This document shows positions 31,770 to 41,670 of a stretch of 64,000 nucleotides of DNA, in pieces. This DNA is from an uncultured Rhodospirillaceae bacterium (GTDB taxonomy: Bacteria > Pseudomonadota > Alphaproteobacteria > Rhodospirillales > Magnetospirillaceae), in assembly GCA_903941105.1 (NCBI GenBank), contig CAJANL010000235.1, forward strand, positions 1-64,000, in the 5' to 3' direction. The notes below the pieces were generated by a model. It was given only the letters and a program-made list of their open reading frames with translations, was not told the DNA's origin and ran no database searches. The position numbers were made by a program, and so were the translations under genes. Position 1 is the first letter of the stretch, and each line of letters starts with the position of its first letter.

Positions 31770-32647
31770 GGTCAGATCGTGCCGCCGATATCTTCGTATG
31801 CCCGCGCTGCCGAGGACGGCTGACGGCCGGTGAATCTGGATTTGACTGCGCGGATCACGGCCATTTTCCTTTGTGGAACGCCACCCCCTGCTTCGCCGGT
31901 GCGACCGAGTTCGACAATCATTGGCTGAGTAACGGGCCAGCCGAAATCCCCCACGCCAAAAAGGTAGTGGCGCGCGCGTTTCTCGAACCCGCCCGCCAAA
32001 TGCTTGCCGACGTGCCCTCGGTGCGAATTCTCGACTGCGGGTGCGGCGACGGCGTTCATGCCAGCGTCCTGATGGAGGGGGGCGGCCTCGATGTTGCAGC
32101 CTCGTACGGGGTCGACTTGGCGCGGGAGGCCGTATTTCTGGCGAGCCGGAGGGCGATCCCCGGCTGGCGCTTTTTTCAGGGTGACTTGCAGGGATTGCCG
32201 CTTCCCGAGTGCCACTTCGATCTGGCCTTCGCGTTTGGAGTGGTGGAATACACCTCCGACCCGGCCCAGGCGGTCGCCGAGCTTTGCCGCGTCGTCAGGC
32301 CGGGGGGGGTGGTGGGGCTGTGGATGCTGCCGAAGCCATCCGGAGTGACGGGAGTTGCGCTCTCGGTGTTGCGGCGGCTGGCACAGCTGAGCGGGGCTTG
32401 GGGGGCTCGTCTGATCGCCGACGGAGTGGTGCCATTCCTGTCCTTCGTTCCGAACAAGAGCGGACTGTCGTTACGCAATGCCAGTTGGCAACAATGCCGG
32501 GAAGCTGTCCTGGTCAACCTGTCGCCGCGACATCTATATTTCGGGGAGACTGAAACGGTCATTGGCTGGCTGCGACGCAACGGCGTGACCCCGGTTCATA
32601 TCGACCGGGCTAACCCGGTTACGGTGTGGGGACGCCGCGACTCCTGA
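31766..32647 (+). CDS. Class I SAM-dependent methyltransferase with N-terminal zinc-ribbon-like segment
   Basis: FVCPRCRGRL...CADHG; VRILDCGCGDGVHASVL; ATGA overlap with upstream gene. Confidence 0.85.
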   Translation: MRSDRAADIFVCPRCRGRLTAGESGFDCADHGHFPLWNATPCFAGATEFDNHWLSNGPAEIPHAKKVVARAFLEPARQMLADVPSVRILDCGCGDGVHASVLMEGGGLDVAASYGVDLAREAVFLASRRAIPGWRFFQGDLQGLPLPECHFDLAFAFGVVEYTSDPAQAVAELCRVVRPGGVVGLWMLPKPSGVTGVALSVLRRLAQLSGAWGARLIADGVVPFLSFVPNKSGLSLRNASWQQCREAVLVNLSPRHLYFGETETVIGWLRRNGVTPVHIDRANPVTVWGRRDS

Positions 32648-34058
32648 CCGCCCCGACCCGCAGGCCCAGCCAGAAATAGGCCAGCAGGGTCAGTGCCAGA
32701 AGCGGCACGCTGCCGGTCATCAGCGAGAAATTGGACTCCTGGAACGCCAGCGGAAACAGAATGCCGACGCCGACGGCCGCCTCTTCGCGGCGCATGGCAC
32801 CCGCGTTGAACAGTTGGTCGAGCAGGGCGAGGACCAGCCCGAACACCGCCATCCCCATCGTCACGCCTCCGGGGCCGAAATTGATGTAGAGCTCGGTCAG
32901 CCAGGGCACGTTGATGGTGGTGGGGTCCTGCTGCCAGGTGAAGCCGTAGCGGCGGGCGAATTCGGTGCCGAACCGCTCCTCGGGCTTGTTGGGATAAAGG
33001 ACGCGCGGAATCATCGCGGTCAACAGCGGGCGGTAGGTCTCGCCCTGTAGATACGGGTACTCCGCCGGGATGATCCGGGCAGCCTGGCTCAGGATCGGCA
33101 CCTGGCCGGCGCGGGAGGTGAACACCTCCAGCAGGTGACCGCCCAGGCCGAGCATCCCCTCGCGTGCGATGTCGCGATACTGCCCGGCCGTTGCCTGGAC
33201 GAATGACGACATCCCCCGATCGCTGACCTGCTCGACCCGCATCAGGGCGCCCCAGGTCAGGCTGCGATAGGCACCGATGACGGGATAGATCAACACCACC
33301 GCCAGCGCGCCCACCGCCAGACTCTTCCACGGCAGCCTCGACGTGGCCCGGGTCGCGACCAGGAACGCCACCAGGAAGAAATAGACCAGCGGGGTCAGCG
33401 TTCCAATGGACAGGCGAACGACCATGATCGCCGGAATCACAGCCGCGAAAAGCGCCACCGCCTGCCAGCGGGGAAGGCGGCCGTCGCACCACAGGGCATA
33501 CAGCACGGCGAACCCGACATAGCCGCCGGGCTGCAGCACTTGCCCCACCGACGACAGGTTCGAGATGCCGGGAATCAGGAAATAGGCCAGGTGACCGGCG
33601 ATCAGCAGCCAAGCCAGCGCCTCGACCCGACGCGGCGAATATGCCGCCGGCAGGCGCCAATAAAGGCCGCTGCCACGAAAGAGGCGCTGCCCCACCGCCA
33701 GGGCGAGCGCCAGCATCAGCACCCCGCCGGCGGCGAGGAACAGTGCCCGCTCGTCCAGCATCGTGCCGGGTCCGTCGAAGACGTAGCGGTAGACCACGTA
33801 TTCCGAGTCATAGTGCTTGTGGAAGCCGGCCAGGAAGACCGTCAATCCAAAACTGATGCCATAGAAGCTGATGGTCACCGGCACGAAGGGGGCGCCGGGG
33901 CGCCGCCGCCAGAAATAGTCGGCCCAGGCGGCACAGGCCAGCGCAACCGGAACCGCCGCCGCCAGTGCCCAGGTCAGCGGCATCCAGGCAGGCTTGCCGA
34001 GGACAAGGAGGGCCGGCAGTCCGAGGACCATCAGGAGGGGCACGGCAGGGCTGCTCAT
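32619..34058 (-). CDS. Polysaccharide polymerase-like (O-antigen polymerase) membrane protein
   Basis: Multi-TM; LTELYINFGPGGVTMGMAVFGLVLALLDQLF. Confidence 0.65.
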   Translation of the reverse strand: MSSPAVPLLMVLGLPALLVLGKPAWMPLTWALAAAVPVALACAAWADYFWRRRPGAPFVPVTISFYGISFGLTVFLAGFHKHYDSEYVVYRYVFDGPGTMLDERALFLAAGGVLMLALALAVGQRLFRGSGLYWRLPAAYSPRRVEALAWLLIAGHLAYFLIPGISNLSSVGQVLQPGGYVGFAVLYALWCDGRLPRWQAVALFAAVIPAIMVVRLSIGTLTPLVYFFLVAFLVATRATSRLPWKSLAVGALAVVLIYPVIGAYRSLTWGALMRVEQVSDRGMSSFVQATAGQYRDIAREGMLGLGGHLLEVFTSRAGQVPILSQAARIIPAEYPYLQGETYRPLLTAMIPRVLYPNKPEERFGTEFARRYGFTWQQDPTTINVPWLTELYINFGPGGVTMGMAVFGLVLALLDQLFNAGAMRREEAAVGVGILFPLAFQESNFSLMTGSVPLLALTLLAYFWLGLRVGAVRSRGVPTP

Positions 34059-34804
34059 GCTTCCCCGCGGAACTGCTTCCATCGCCGGGGCACCAGGCTG
34101 TTGGCGGCGGCGAGGCTGGGACGGTCATCGAGGAAGGCGATGATCTCGGCCAGGGTGAAGTCCCGCCGTGGCGCGAAATGGCCAAGGATCGCCTCGACGA
34201 TGCGGAAGTCCTCGGGTGCGTCGACCTCGACGCTGAGGTCGGGACGGTGGTGGGCTGCGGGCGCCTCGACGTTGCGGATGCGGTACAGCTCGGGGTGCTG
34301 GCGGATGAACAGGGTGCCGTGCTCGCGGATGGCTGCGTCGCGGCAGCGATCGCCCGCATCCGCCAGGGCCGCCACGCGAAACACCTCGACCTCCATGCCC
34401 GGGGGGTAGGTGGTCGCCAGGTCGTTGCCCAGCCAATCGAGTTCGCCGTTCGCCACGAAGGCGTCGATCATCTCATCGACCAGCCGCGGGTCGATCAAGG
34501 GACAGTCGCCGAAGATCTCGATGCCCAGCCCGGCATCGACCGAGCGTAGCGCGCCCAGCATGCGCCCAAGCACGTCGTCCTCGTCGCCACGGAAACACGG
34601 TACCGCCTCGGCGCGGCAGAAATTCGCGATGACATCGTTCTCGGGCAGGGTCGAAGTGGCGACGACGATCCCGGTCAGCGACCGGCTGCAACGCAGGCGG
34701 TCGAGCAGCACGCCCAGCAGCGGGCGTCCACCGAGATCCAGCATGACCTTGCCCGGCAGCCGGCTCGACCCCATGCGAACCTGGACGGCCGCAAAGGCTC
34801 GCAC
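34055..34804 (-). CDS. Cytidylyltransferase family protein, SpsF-like (GTG start)
   Basis: VQVRMGSSRLPGKVMLDLGGRPLLGVLLDRL, EIFGDCPLIDPRLVDEMI. Confidence 0.88.
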   Translation of the reverse strand: MRAFAAVQVRMGSSRLPGKVMLDLGGRPLLGVLLDRLRCSRSLTGIVVATSTLPENDVIANFCRAEAVPCFRGDEDDVLGRMLGALRSVDAGLGIEIFGDCPLIDPRLVDEMIDAFVANGELDWLGNDLATTYPPGMEVEVFRVAALADAGDRCRDAAIREHGTLFIRQHPELYRIRNVEAPAAHHRPDLSVEVDAPEDFRIVEAILGHFAPRRDFTLAEIIAFLDDRPSLAAANSLVPRRWKQFRGEA

Positions 34805-34805
34805 G

Positions 34806-36257
34806 TCAGCTCCGCCGCAGCTGGCGGAACAGGGGCCTAAGGCTGGCAACCACCTTGTGCAGCTTGCCCAGCTCGAAGGACAGCCCCAGTCGGACCGTCC
34901 GCCAGAGGTTCCGCTCGTTGTAGTAGTAGAACGTGTAGACGTGGCCGAGCCGATGAATCATCGTGTATATGGGATTTGGCGGCAGCTTGATCAGCAATCG
35001 CACCGCCGGGATAATCCAGGGCATGACCACGCAGAACAGCGCGAATTTGTGCAGATTGGCAAGCTGTCGGGCATCATCGGTCTTGATCAGCGATTGGCTG
35101 TGGCAGTCGGCCTGGAACTGTTCCGGATCGACCTGGGGGACGCCCAGCATGGACCGGCTGAGATCCTCCAACGAGGTGCTGGGGTAGGGCTGGAACACCG
35201 AGAACCATGGCATCTTCACCCCCATCCGGATGTTCATGCGGATGGTCTGAAAGCCCTCCTCCACCGTTTCACCGGGCAGGGCCAACATGTTGCAGGTGCC
35301 GATGGGGATGCCAGCCTTCTTCAATGAATCGGCTGAGTTCAGGTACTGTTGATTGGTGACGTTCTTCTTGAGGATCATGCCTCGGCGATTTTCGTCGCCG
35401 CACTCCAGGCCGGTGCCGAGAAACACGCAGCCGGCGTCCTTGAACAGCATGGCCAGATCGTCATCCATCAGCTCGGCCCGGAACGACGCGGCGAAAGGAA
35501 GTCCGATTTTTTCTTTATAGATCGGCAGGAACTCGCGAAGGAGCTTTCGGTTCAGCGCGAAAGTATCGTCGCCAAATTTTATATATTTAAGGCCGCCAAT
35601 CTCCACTCCGCGCTGAATTTCACTTATGACACGGTCTGTGGAGCGGTATCTGGTATATTTTACCTTGCCGAACTGTTCCTTCGACTTGACGTTGAAGCAG
35701 AATGCGCAGTCGAATGGACATCCGCGACCGAGAAAGAACTGATTGGAATAGGCCCCCGTGTACTTAAGGTACAGCTCCCGGTCACAATCGGGGAGCTCAT
35801 CGAGACTGGAGACGAACATGCCCGGCGCATTCTCATGGATGCCGGATTCGTCCTTGGCCCAAATGCCGGGAATATTGTTGGTGACGCCCCCTTCCGACAG
35901 CCGGCGCATCAGCACGGTGAGCGGCAGGTCGCACTCGTTGATGCCGACGAAATCGATGCCCGGCCTGTCGATGATCCGGGGGAAAAAGGTGGCATGCGGG
36001 CCGCCGAGAATGGTGCGCACCTGCGGCAACCTGCTCTTGATGGCCTGACAGGCCTCGACCGCGAAGGTCTGTTGGCCGGTGATGGTGTGGAAACCGACCA
36101 GGGCCGGCGCGTATTTCTCGACCGCGTCAACGATCTCCGTCACGTCCGGCGAGCAGACGATATCGACCTCGAAGCCCTCTCGCTTTAAAATGGCGGAAAG
36201 TGCACTCACGCCGTGCCACTCGAAGTTGTTCTCCTGAGCGAACAGCATCTTCATCAA
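34806..36257 (-). CDS. Radical SAM protein with N-terminal B12-binding-like domain
   Basis: RTILGGPHATFFPRI; FLGRGCPFDCAFCFNVKS (CxxxCxxC). Confidence 0.9.
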   Translation of the reverse strand: MMKMLFAQENNFEWHGVSALSAILKREGFEVDIVCSPDVTEIVDAVEKYAPALVGFHTITGQQTFAVEACQAIKSRLPQVRTILGGPHATFFPRIIDRPGIDFVGINECDLPLTVLMRRLSEGGVTNNIPGIWAKDESGIHENAPGMFVSSLDELPDCDRELYLKYTGAYSNQFFLGRGCPFDCAFCFNVKSKEQFGKVKYTRYRSTDRVISEIQRGVEIGGLKYIKFGDDTFALNRKLLREFLPIYKEKIGLPFAASFRAELMDDDLAMLFKDAGCVFLGTGLECGDENRRGMILKKNVTNQQYLNSADSLKKAGIPIGTCNMLALPGETVEEGFQTIRMNIRMGVKMPWFSVFQPYPSTSLEDLSRSMLGVPQVDPEQFQADCHSQSLIKTDDARQLANLHKFALFCVVMPWIIPAVRLLIKLPPNPIYTMIHRLGHVYTFYYYNERNLWRTVRLGLSFELGKLHKVVASLRPLFRQLRRS

Positions 36258-36284
36258 GGGAGGCTCCGATTACGTGCAGGGGTG

Positions 36285-38549
36285 TCATGGACCGGGAAGA
36301 TGATAGACGATGAAAGTTTCATTTTCATAGAGAATTGGCAGCGGCAGCGCGTGGCCCCGCTCGGTGAGAAGCGTGGTGTAGCCGGGAAATTCCGTCCGGA
36401 GGAGTGCCAATTGCTCAACCGTCATCGACAGGAAGTGCTGGCGGCCCTCAGGCCCGACATCGCCGAAGCGGAACCCTGGCGCCGTCATGAGGGCATCCGC
36501 GCCGGCAACGAGATCGAGGCGGCGGTAGCCTTTTTTGTAATATGCTGGCCGGTGATACATCATATGGTTGTCGATCTTGCCGTCCCAGAACCCGGCCCGC
36601 TGGGACAGCGACGTGAAACCGGGGAGGTAGGGTGGGGCGATGACGCCGTCGCGCTCGGGGACGTTCCTCTTGATCCAGCGAGTGGCGTCCCGATAGGCCG
36701 CCATGGGGATTTCCAGGCTGCGCCATCGTACGGCCGGCACCGTCGGCGGGTCGCACCGAAGCACCATGTCGCCCATCCATTGCCCCGCCAATTCGGGGGC
36801 GCCCTTCCAGCCCGCGGCCAGCCGTCGTTGCGCGCCGAGCATTCGGCTGTAGGCGGTGCCGTAATGCCCCTCGGCCATGTCCACCAGGGCATGGGCATTG
36901 GCGGCATGGGGCAGGGGGTCGATGACGCCCGGGGCAAGGGCGCCGGCGGCGTGCTCGAGCTCGCTGGCCGCCGCCCGTGCCGCGACAAGATCAAGACGCC
37001 GGATGTTGTCGATCACCGCATTCCGAGCGGCCAGGAAGCGGTCCGCCTCTGGGGAACAGACCTCGGCGTAGGCGTAACTCTGCGCCGGCCCGATCGTTCC
37101 GTCGGGTGCAAAAAGCCGACCTTCGAGCAGGGCGCTCGCCGTGGGTGAGACCACCGCGGCGACAATCGCCACCGCCAGGATCCGCGGCCACCATCGCAGT
37201 GTCCGCAAGGCGCCGGTCGCCAGGATGATGCCGGGCAGGGATACCGCCGCCACCGGTATCCACTCGCCCCCCCACGGCCGGACCAGCAGCAGCAGGATCA
37301 CCAGGCGATGCGGCGGCAGGTCGATCAGCAGGTGCTCGAACAGGTGGCTCCACCCGAGCGCCACGACCGCCAGGCCGTTGGCCACGAAAAGAGCCCATCC
37401 CAGCAGCCGCAGCCGGGAATCGCTCCCTTTGATCGCGAGTAATCCCGAGGCCAGCGCCCCGGCGGCGGCCGTCGCGAGGAATTGTGGCACGAAGGCGGCG
37501 GGGTCGCGAAAGGAGACAAACCAATCGTCCGGTTCATTTTTGATCAGCCATCCCAGCATGTGGACCAGCGGCTCGGCCTCGGGGGCGCGCAGGGCGGCCA
37601 GGATCGGCTCGATGCTGCTGTTGAGAAGCAGCATGGGGAGACAGGCTATCGTCGCCCCCAGTATCAGCATGAGGACCATATGGCCGAACCGTCCCATCCG
37701 GGGCCGGGTCGCCGGGATGGCATGGAGGACTGCCGCCGTCATTCCCACATAGGCGATGGCGCGCAGTCCGAACTTGAGGTGAAGGAGGCCGAGTACCCCC
37801 AGGGCAAGCCCGGACCACAGCCATCGATTGGCGGTCAGGGCGATGGCCACCGCCGCAACCGCCCCGGCCAGGAATACGCGCGGGGCGAACACCAGATTCA
37901 GCACCCAGGGATTGGTGCCCTCCAGGGCGTAGGGAATGGCTTTCGGAACCAACAACAGCAGGGTGATGGCCGCAACGACAGCTTCGGCGGGGGCCAGGCC
38001 ACAGCGGGTGAAGAAGACGGTGCACAGCGTCATCGCCAGTAGGAAGCCGCCGGCAATATGGATCGCCATGACCTTTGTACTGAGATAATAATCGACCGGA
38101 AAAATATTGTAATACAGCATGAGGCTCTTCGATGATGCCTCGCTGAACAGCGGGTGGAGATGTCCGACATCGAACAGCCGGGGAAACAGGGCCATGCTGT
38201 AGCCCTGCGACAGGTGCAGCGGATAGGGATCGAGATCCATCCCGCTGCGAAACACCGTCGCCAGCGCGACGATGGCGGCGACCGCGACCGCCCCGGCCAG
38301 TGAGATACGGCCGAACGCCAGGCCAAGCCGCCACTCCGGCCGCGTCATCAGGATCGCCGCGAAAATCCCCACCAGCGAATTGACGAACGCCGCGAGAAGG
38401 TCGCCGCGTGACAATCCGAGGTGGACATAGGGGGGAAACGCCGCGCCAGCACCTCCCTGCACCAGATCGGCGACGGCGTAGGCCGCCAGACCGGCAAGGA
38501 GGGCCGAGGTGCAAATCGACGCCAAGATGAGGGGATTTCGCATTCTCAC
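36285..38549 (-). CDS. Large multi-TM membrane protein, related in its N-terminus to the 27505 product
   Basis: 754 aa, many TM segments; FPPYVHLGLSRGDLLAAFVNSLVGIFAAILMTRPEW. Confidence 0.7.
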   Translation of the reverse strand: MRMRNPLILASICTSALLAGLAAYAVADLVQGGAGAAFPPYVHLGLSRGDLLAAFVNSLVGIFAAILMTRPEWRLGLAFGRISLAGAVAVAAIVALATVFRSGMDLDPYPLHLSQGYSMALFPRLFDVGHLHPLFSEASSKSLMLYYNIFPVDYYLSTKVMAIHIAGGFLLAMTLCTVFFTRCGLAPAEAVVAAITLLLLVPKAIPYALEGTNPWVLNLVFAPRVFLAGAVAAVAIALTANRWLWSGLALGVLGLLHLKFGLRAIAYVGMTAAVLHAIPATRPRMGRFGHMVLMLILGATIACLPMLLLNSSIEPILAALRAPEAEPLVHMLGWLIKNEPDDWFVSFRDPAAFVPQFLATAAAGALASGLLAIKGSDSRLRLLGWALFVANGLAVVALGWSHLFEHLLIDLPPHRLVILLLLVRPWGGEWIPVAAVSLPGIILATGALRTLRWWPRILAVAIVAAVVSPTASALLEGRLFAPDGTIGPAQSYAYAEVCSPEADRFLAARNAVIDNIRRLDLVAARAAASELEHAAGALAPGVIDPLPHAANAHALVDMAEGHYGTAYSRMLGAQRRLAAGWKGAPELAGQWMGDMVLRCDPPTVPAVRWRSLEIPMAAYRDATRWIKRNVPERDGVIAPPYLPGFTSLSQRAGFWDGKIDNHMMYHRPAYYKKGYRRLDLVAGADALMTAPGFRFGDVGPEGRQHFLSMTVEQLALLRTEFPGYTTLLTERGHALPLPILYENETFIVYHLPGP

Positions 38550-38587
38550 CAGGGGTATGGGTTGAGTCTCCGCGCCGGCGTCAGCCC

Positions 38588-39610
38588 TTACTGCAACGAG
38601 ATCTCGGCTCCCCCGCGGCGCATGGACTTCGACATTTCCTCAAGCACCCGCGTCACCTCAAGGCCATGTCGCCCATCGGTGCGAGGTGTCCTGCCGGTCT
38701 TGATGCAGTCGACGAAGTGCTGCATTTCGACGCCCAGGGGCTCTTTGAGTGCGATGTGGGGCATGACGATGTCCCCGCTTCGGATCCGCAACGAGAAATC
38801 GAAGGCGTCGACCGTGGGGCGCGTGTAGTCGAGCTCGGCGCCCTTGTCGTAGATCTGGATGTAGTGGCCGGGCGCGGTGTCGTCATAGAGCAACATTTTC
38901 CGGCTGCCGACCACCACCATCTGGCGGATTTTCTGCGGCGCCAGCCACGACATGTGGATATTGGCGGCCCTGCCGCCGGAATACGACGCATTTGCGAAGC
39001 AGACTTCGGCATGGTCTGGATCGCGGCCGGCGAAGGTCAGGCCGCGCGCACTGACCGAGACCGGGGTGCTTCCCATCCAGTAGTTCAGGATGGAGACGTC
39101 GTGCGGCGCCAGGGTCCACAGGACATCGCTGTCGCTTCTGAACTGCCCGAGGTTCAGTCGCTGGCTATACACATAATAAATGTCGCCAAGATCGCCGGAA
39201 TCGATGATGTCCTTAATCCGGGAAACGACGTTGTTATACAAAAACGTGTGGCCGATCATCAGTGTCAGGCACTTTTCCTCGGCGAGAGAGACCATTTGAA
39301 GGGCATCCGCCGCCGAATCGGCCATCGGCTTCTCGACAAAGACATGCTTGCCGGCGCGCAACGCAGCCATGACGTGGGCGAAGTGCTGCCCGGATGGAGT
39401 GGCAATGACCACGGCATCCACTTCGGAGTCGCCGAGCAATGCATCAAGATCAGAGTAGGGCCTGGCATTGAACTCGTCGCCGAGCGTCTTCACTTTGGCG
39501 ACATCCGCGTCGCAAACGGCAAACAGTTCCGCACCGGATGTCTTCCGGATGTTTCGGAGAAGATTCATGCCCCAACGGCCGACACCTATCTGAGCAATTC
39601 TCACCGTCAT
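38588..39610 (-). CDS. Gfo/Idh/MocA family oxidoreductase (WlbA/WbpB-like)
   Basis: VRIAQIGVGRWGMNLLRNIRK, GKHVFVEKPMADSAADALQMV. Confidence 0.9.
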   Translation of the reverse strand: MTVRIAQIGVGRWGMNLLRNIRKTSGAELFAVCDADVAKVKTLGDEFNARPYSDLDALLGDSEVDAVVIATPSGQHFAHVMAALRAGKHVFVEKPMADSAADALQMVSLAEEKCLTLMIGHTFLYNNVVSRIKDIIDSGDLGDIYYVYSQRLNLGQFRSDSDVLWTLAPHDVSILNYWMGSTPVSVSARGLTFAGRDPDHAEVCFANASYSGGRAANIHMSWLAPQKIRQMVVVGSRKMLLYDDTAPGHYIQIYDKGAELDYTRPTVDAFDFSLRIRSGDIVMPHIALKEPLGVEMQHFVDCIKTGRTPRTDGRHGLEVTRVLEEMSKSMRRGGAEISLQ

Positions 39611-39799
39611 TTTTTCCACTCGACGTGTCTGTTGCCGGGCAATATCCCGAGGCGACGCGCCAAAATCTAGCCAAATTGGGCGTCATGTCCAGATTTATCT
39701 CCGCGCGCGCGATAGCCATGTCCGGCCGCCCCGCCCTTGGCTGCCGCCTTTTGCCGGCGAACCTGACAACAGCGGAAGTATTAAGGTATTCTTTAGGCA

Positions 39800-39828
39800 T
39801 TGACTTGCGAAAGGCGGTTGCCTATTCA
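39800..39828 (+). promoter_or_regulatory. Candidate sigma70-type promoter TTGACT-17 nt-TATTCA for the rightward sugar operon
   Basis: -35-like TTGACT and -10-like TATTCA with 17-nt spacer in an AT-rich divergent intergenic region. Confidence 0.4.
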
Positions 39829-39936
39829 TGCGCGTCAACCGCAATCTCGGCTTGATGCTTCAAGAAGAGCTCGCTCCAGAGGCGGCAATGGCTGCGGCCA
39901 TCTCCGCAACCGAAATCGTAACGCGAGGGCCGGAGC

Positions 39937-41046
39937 GTGATTCCTCTTGTCGATCTGAAGGCTCAATATCAAGCGCACAAGGATGAATTCGACCGGGCAC
40001 TGTTCGATTGCATCGGGAATACCCGCTTCATCGGCGGGGCCGATCATGCCGGGTTCGAAACCGAGTTGGCCGAATTCCTCGGTGGCGGCCATGTGGCGCT
40101 GACCAGTTGCGGCACCCACGCGTTGGCCTTGACCTTGAGCGAGCTGCTCGGCCCGGGCAACGGCACCGAGGAGGTCATCACCGTCTCGCATACCTTCATC
40201 GCGACAGTCGAGGCTATTGTCCTGGCCGGCTACAAGCCGGTCTTCGTCGACATCGATCCGGTGACCTATTGCATGGACGTGGGTGCCCTGGCCGCCGCGG
40301 TGACCGCGCGCACGCGGGCGATCATGCCGGTCCACCTTTACGGCCAGATGGCCGACATGGACGGCATCATGGCCGTCGCACAACGCCATGGACTGGTGGT
40401 GGTGGAAGACGCGGCGCAGGCCCATGGTGCCGCGTGGAACGGTAAACAGGCCGGTCTCACCAGCCACGCAGCCTGCGTCAGCTTTTCCCCGGCGAAGAAC
40501 CTGGGCGCCTGGGGTGATGGCGGTGCCGTCTTTACCCGCGACGGCGACCTTGCCGCCAAGCTGCGGAAGACCGTCGATCACGCCCGCCTGTCCAAGTACG
40601 AACACGGCTATCTCGCCACCAATTCCCGCCTCGACGGCCTCCAGGCCGCCATTTTGCGCGTCAAGCTCCGGCACCTTCCGGTGTGGACCAGGGCGCGCCA
40701 GGAGAGGGCAGACTGGTATCGCGACCTGCTGGCCGATTGTGACGGCGTACAGTTGCCGGTTTGCGCCGAAGCCGCCGTCCACGTCTATCATCTGTTCGTC
40801 ATCCAGGTGGACCGGCGGGATGAGGTGCTGAAGACGCTCAACCATAACGGTGTCGGGGCAGGCATCCATTACCCCATCCCGGCGCATGAGCAACCGGCCT
40901 GCCGCCATCTCGGCTACGCAGCGGGGGACTTGCCGGTAACGCATGAGGTGTCCCAGAGAATCATCTCCCTGCCGTTGTTCCCCGAACTCAGCCGCGATCA
41001 GGCGGAGACGGTGGCGCGCGCCGTTCGCAGCGCGGTGACGGCGTGA
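39937..41046 (+). CDS. DegT/DnrJ/EryC1/StrS sugar aminotransferase (WbpE-like), GTG start
   Basis: IPLVDLKAQYQAHKDEFDRAL, VEDAAQAHGAAWNGKQAG, SFSPAKNLGAWGDGGAVFT (PLP lysine). Confidence 0.93.
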   Translation: MIPLVDLKAQYQAHKDEFDRALFDCIGNTRFIGGADHAGFETELAEFLGGGHVALTSCGTHALALTLSELLGPGNGTEEVITVSHTFIATVEAIVLAGYKPVFVDIDPVTYCMDVGALAAAVTARTRAIMPVHLYGQMADMDGIMAVAQRHGLVVVEDAAQAHGAAWNGKQAGLTSHAACVSFSPAKNLGAWGDGGAVFTRDGDLAAKLRKTVDHARLSKYEHGYLATNSRLDGLQAAILRVKLRHLPVWTRARQERADWYRDLLADCDGVQLPVCAEAAVHVYHLFVIQVDRRDEVLKTLNHNGVGAGIHYPIPAHEQPACRHLGYAAGDLPVTHEVSQRIISLPLFPELSRDQAETVARAVRSAVTA

Positions 41047-41055
41047 GTAACCGCC

Positions 41056-41670
41056 ATGAGTGAATGGGTCCGGGTCTATCCCAATGTAGAGATGGCCGGC
41101 GATGCCCGCCTCGGCGACTTCGTCGTCATCGGGTTGCCCCGGGACGACGCCGATCCGCCTTCCCTCCGCACGGTGATCGGTGCCGGGGCGGTGATTCGCT
41201 CGCACGCGGTGATCTATGCCGGAAGTTCCATCGGCGCCCGCTTCCACGCCGGCCACGGCACGCTGGTGCGGCACGACTGCACCATCGGCGACAATGTCAG
41301 CCTCGGCAGTCACACCGAGATCGCCTTCCGAGTGTCGTTGGGCGACGGGGTGCGAATTCATTCCGGCGTCTTCGTGCCTGAATTCTGCATCATCGAGACG
41401 GGCGCCTGGGTCGGCCCCCGGGTCGTGCTCACCAACGCGAAATATCCCGCCAGCCCCGCCGCGAAGGACAATCTCACTGGCGTGGTGATCCGGGAAGGCG
41501 CAAGAATTGGCGCCAACGCCACTTTGCTGCCGGGGGTCGTCATCGGACGGAATGCGCTGGTCGGAGCCGGGGCCGTCGTCACCAGGGACGTCCCGGAAGG
41601 AGCCGTCGTTCATGGCAATCCCGCCCGCGTCGCCGGGCAGGTCAGCGACTTTGGCGCCTATGCGGACTGA
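41056..41670 (+). CDS. Left-handed beta-helix acyltransferase (WbpD-like)
   Basis: Hexapeptide repeats: GARIGANATLLPGVVIGRNALVGAGAVVTRDVPEGAVVHGNPARV. Confidence 0.9.
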   Translation: MSEWVRVYPNVEMAGDARLGDFVVIGLPRDDADPPSLRTVIGAGAVIRSHAVIYAGSSIGARFHAGHGTLVRHDCTIGDNVSLGSHTEIAFRVSLGDGVRIHSGVFVPEFCIIETGAWVGPRVVLTNAKYPASPAAKDNLTGVVIREGARIGANATLLPGVVIGRNALVGAGAVVTRDVPEGAVVHGNPARVAGQVSDFGAYAD

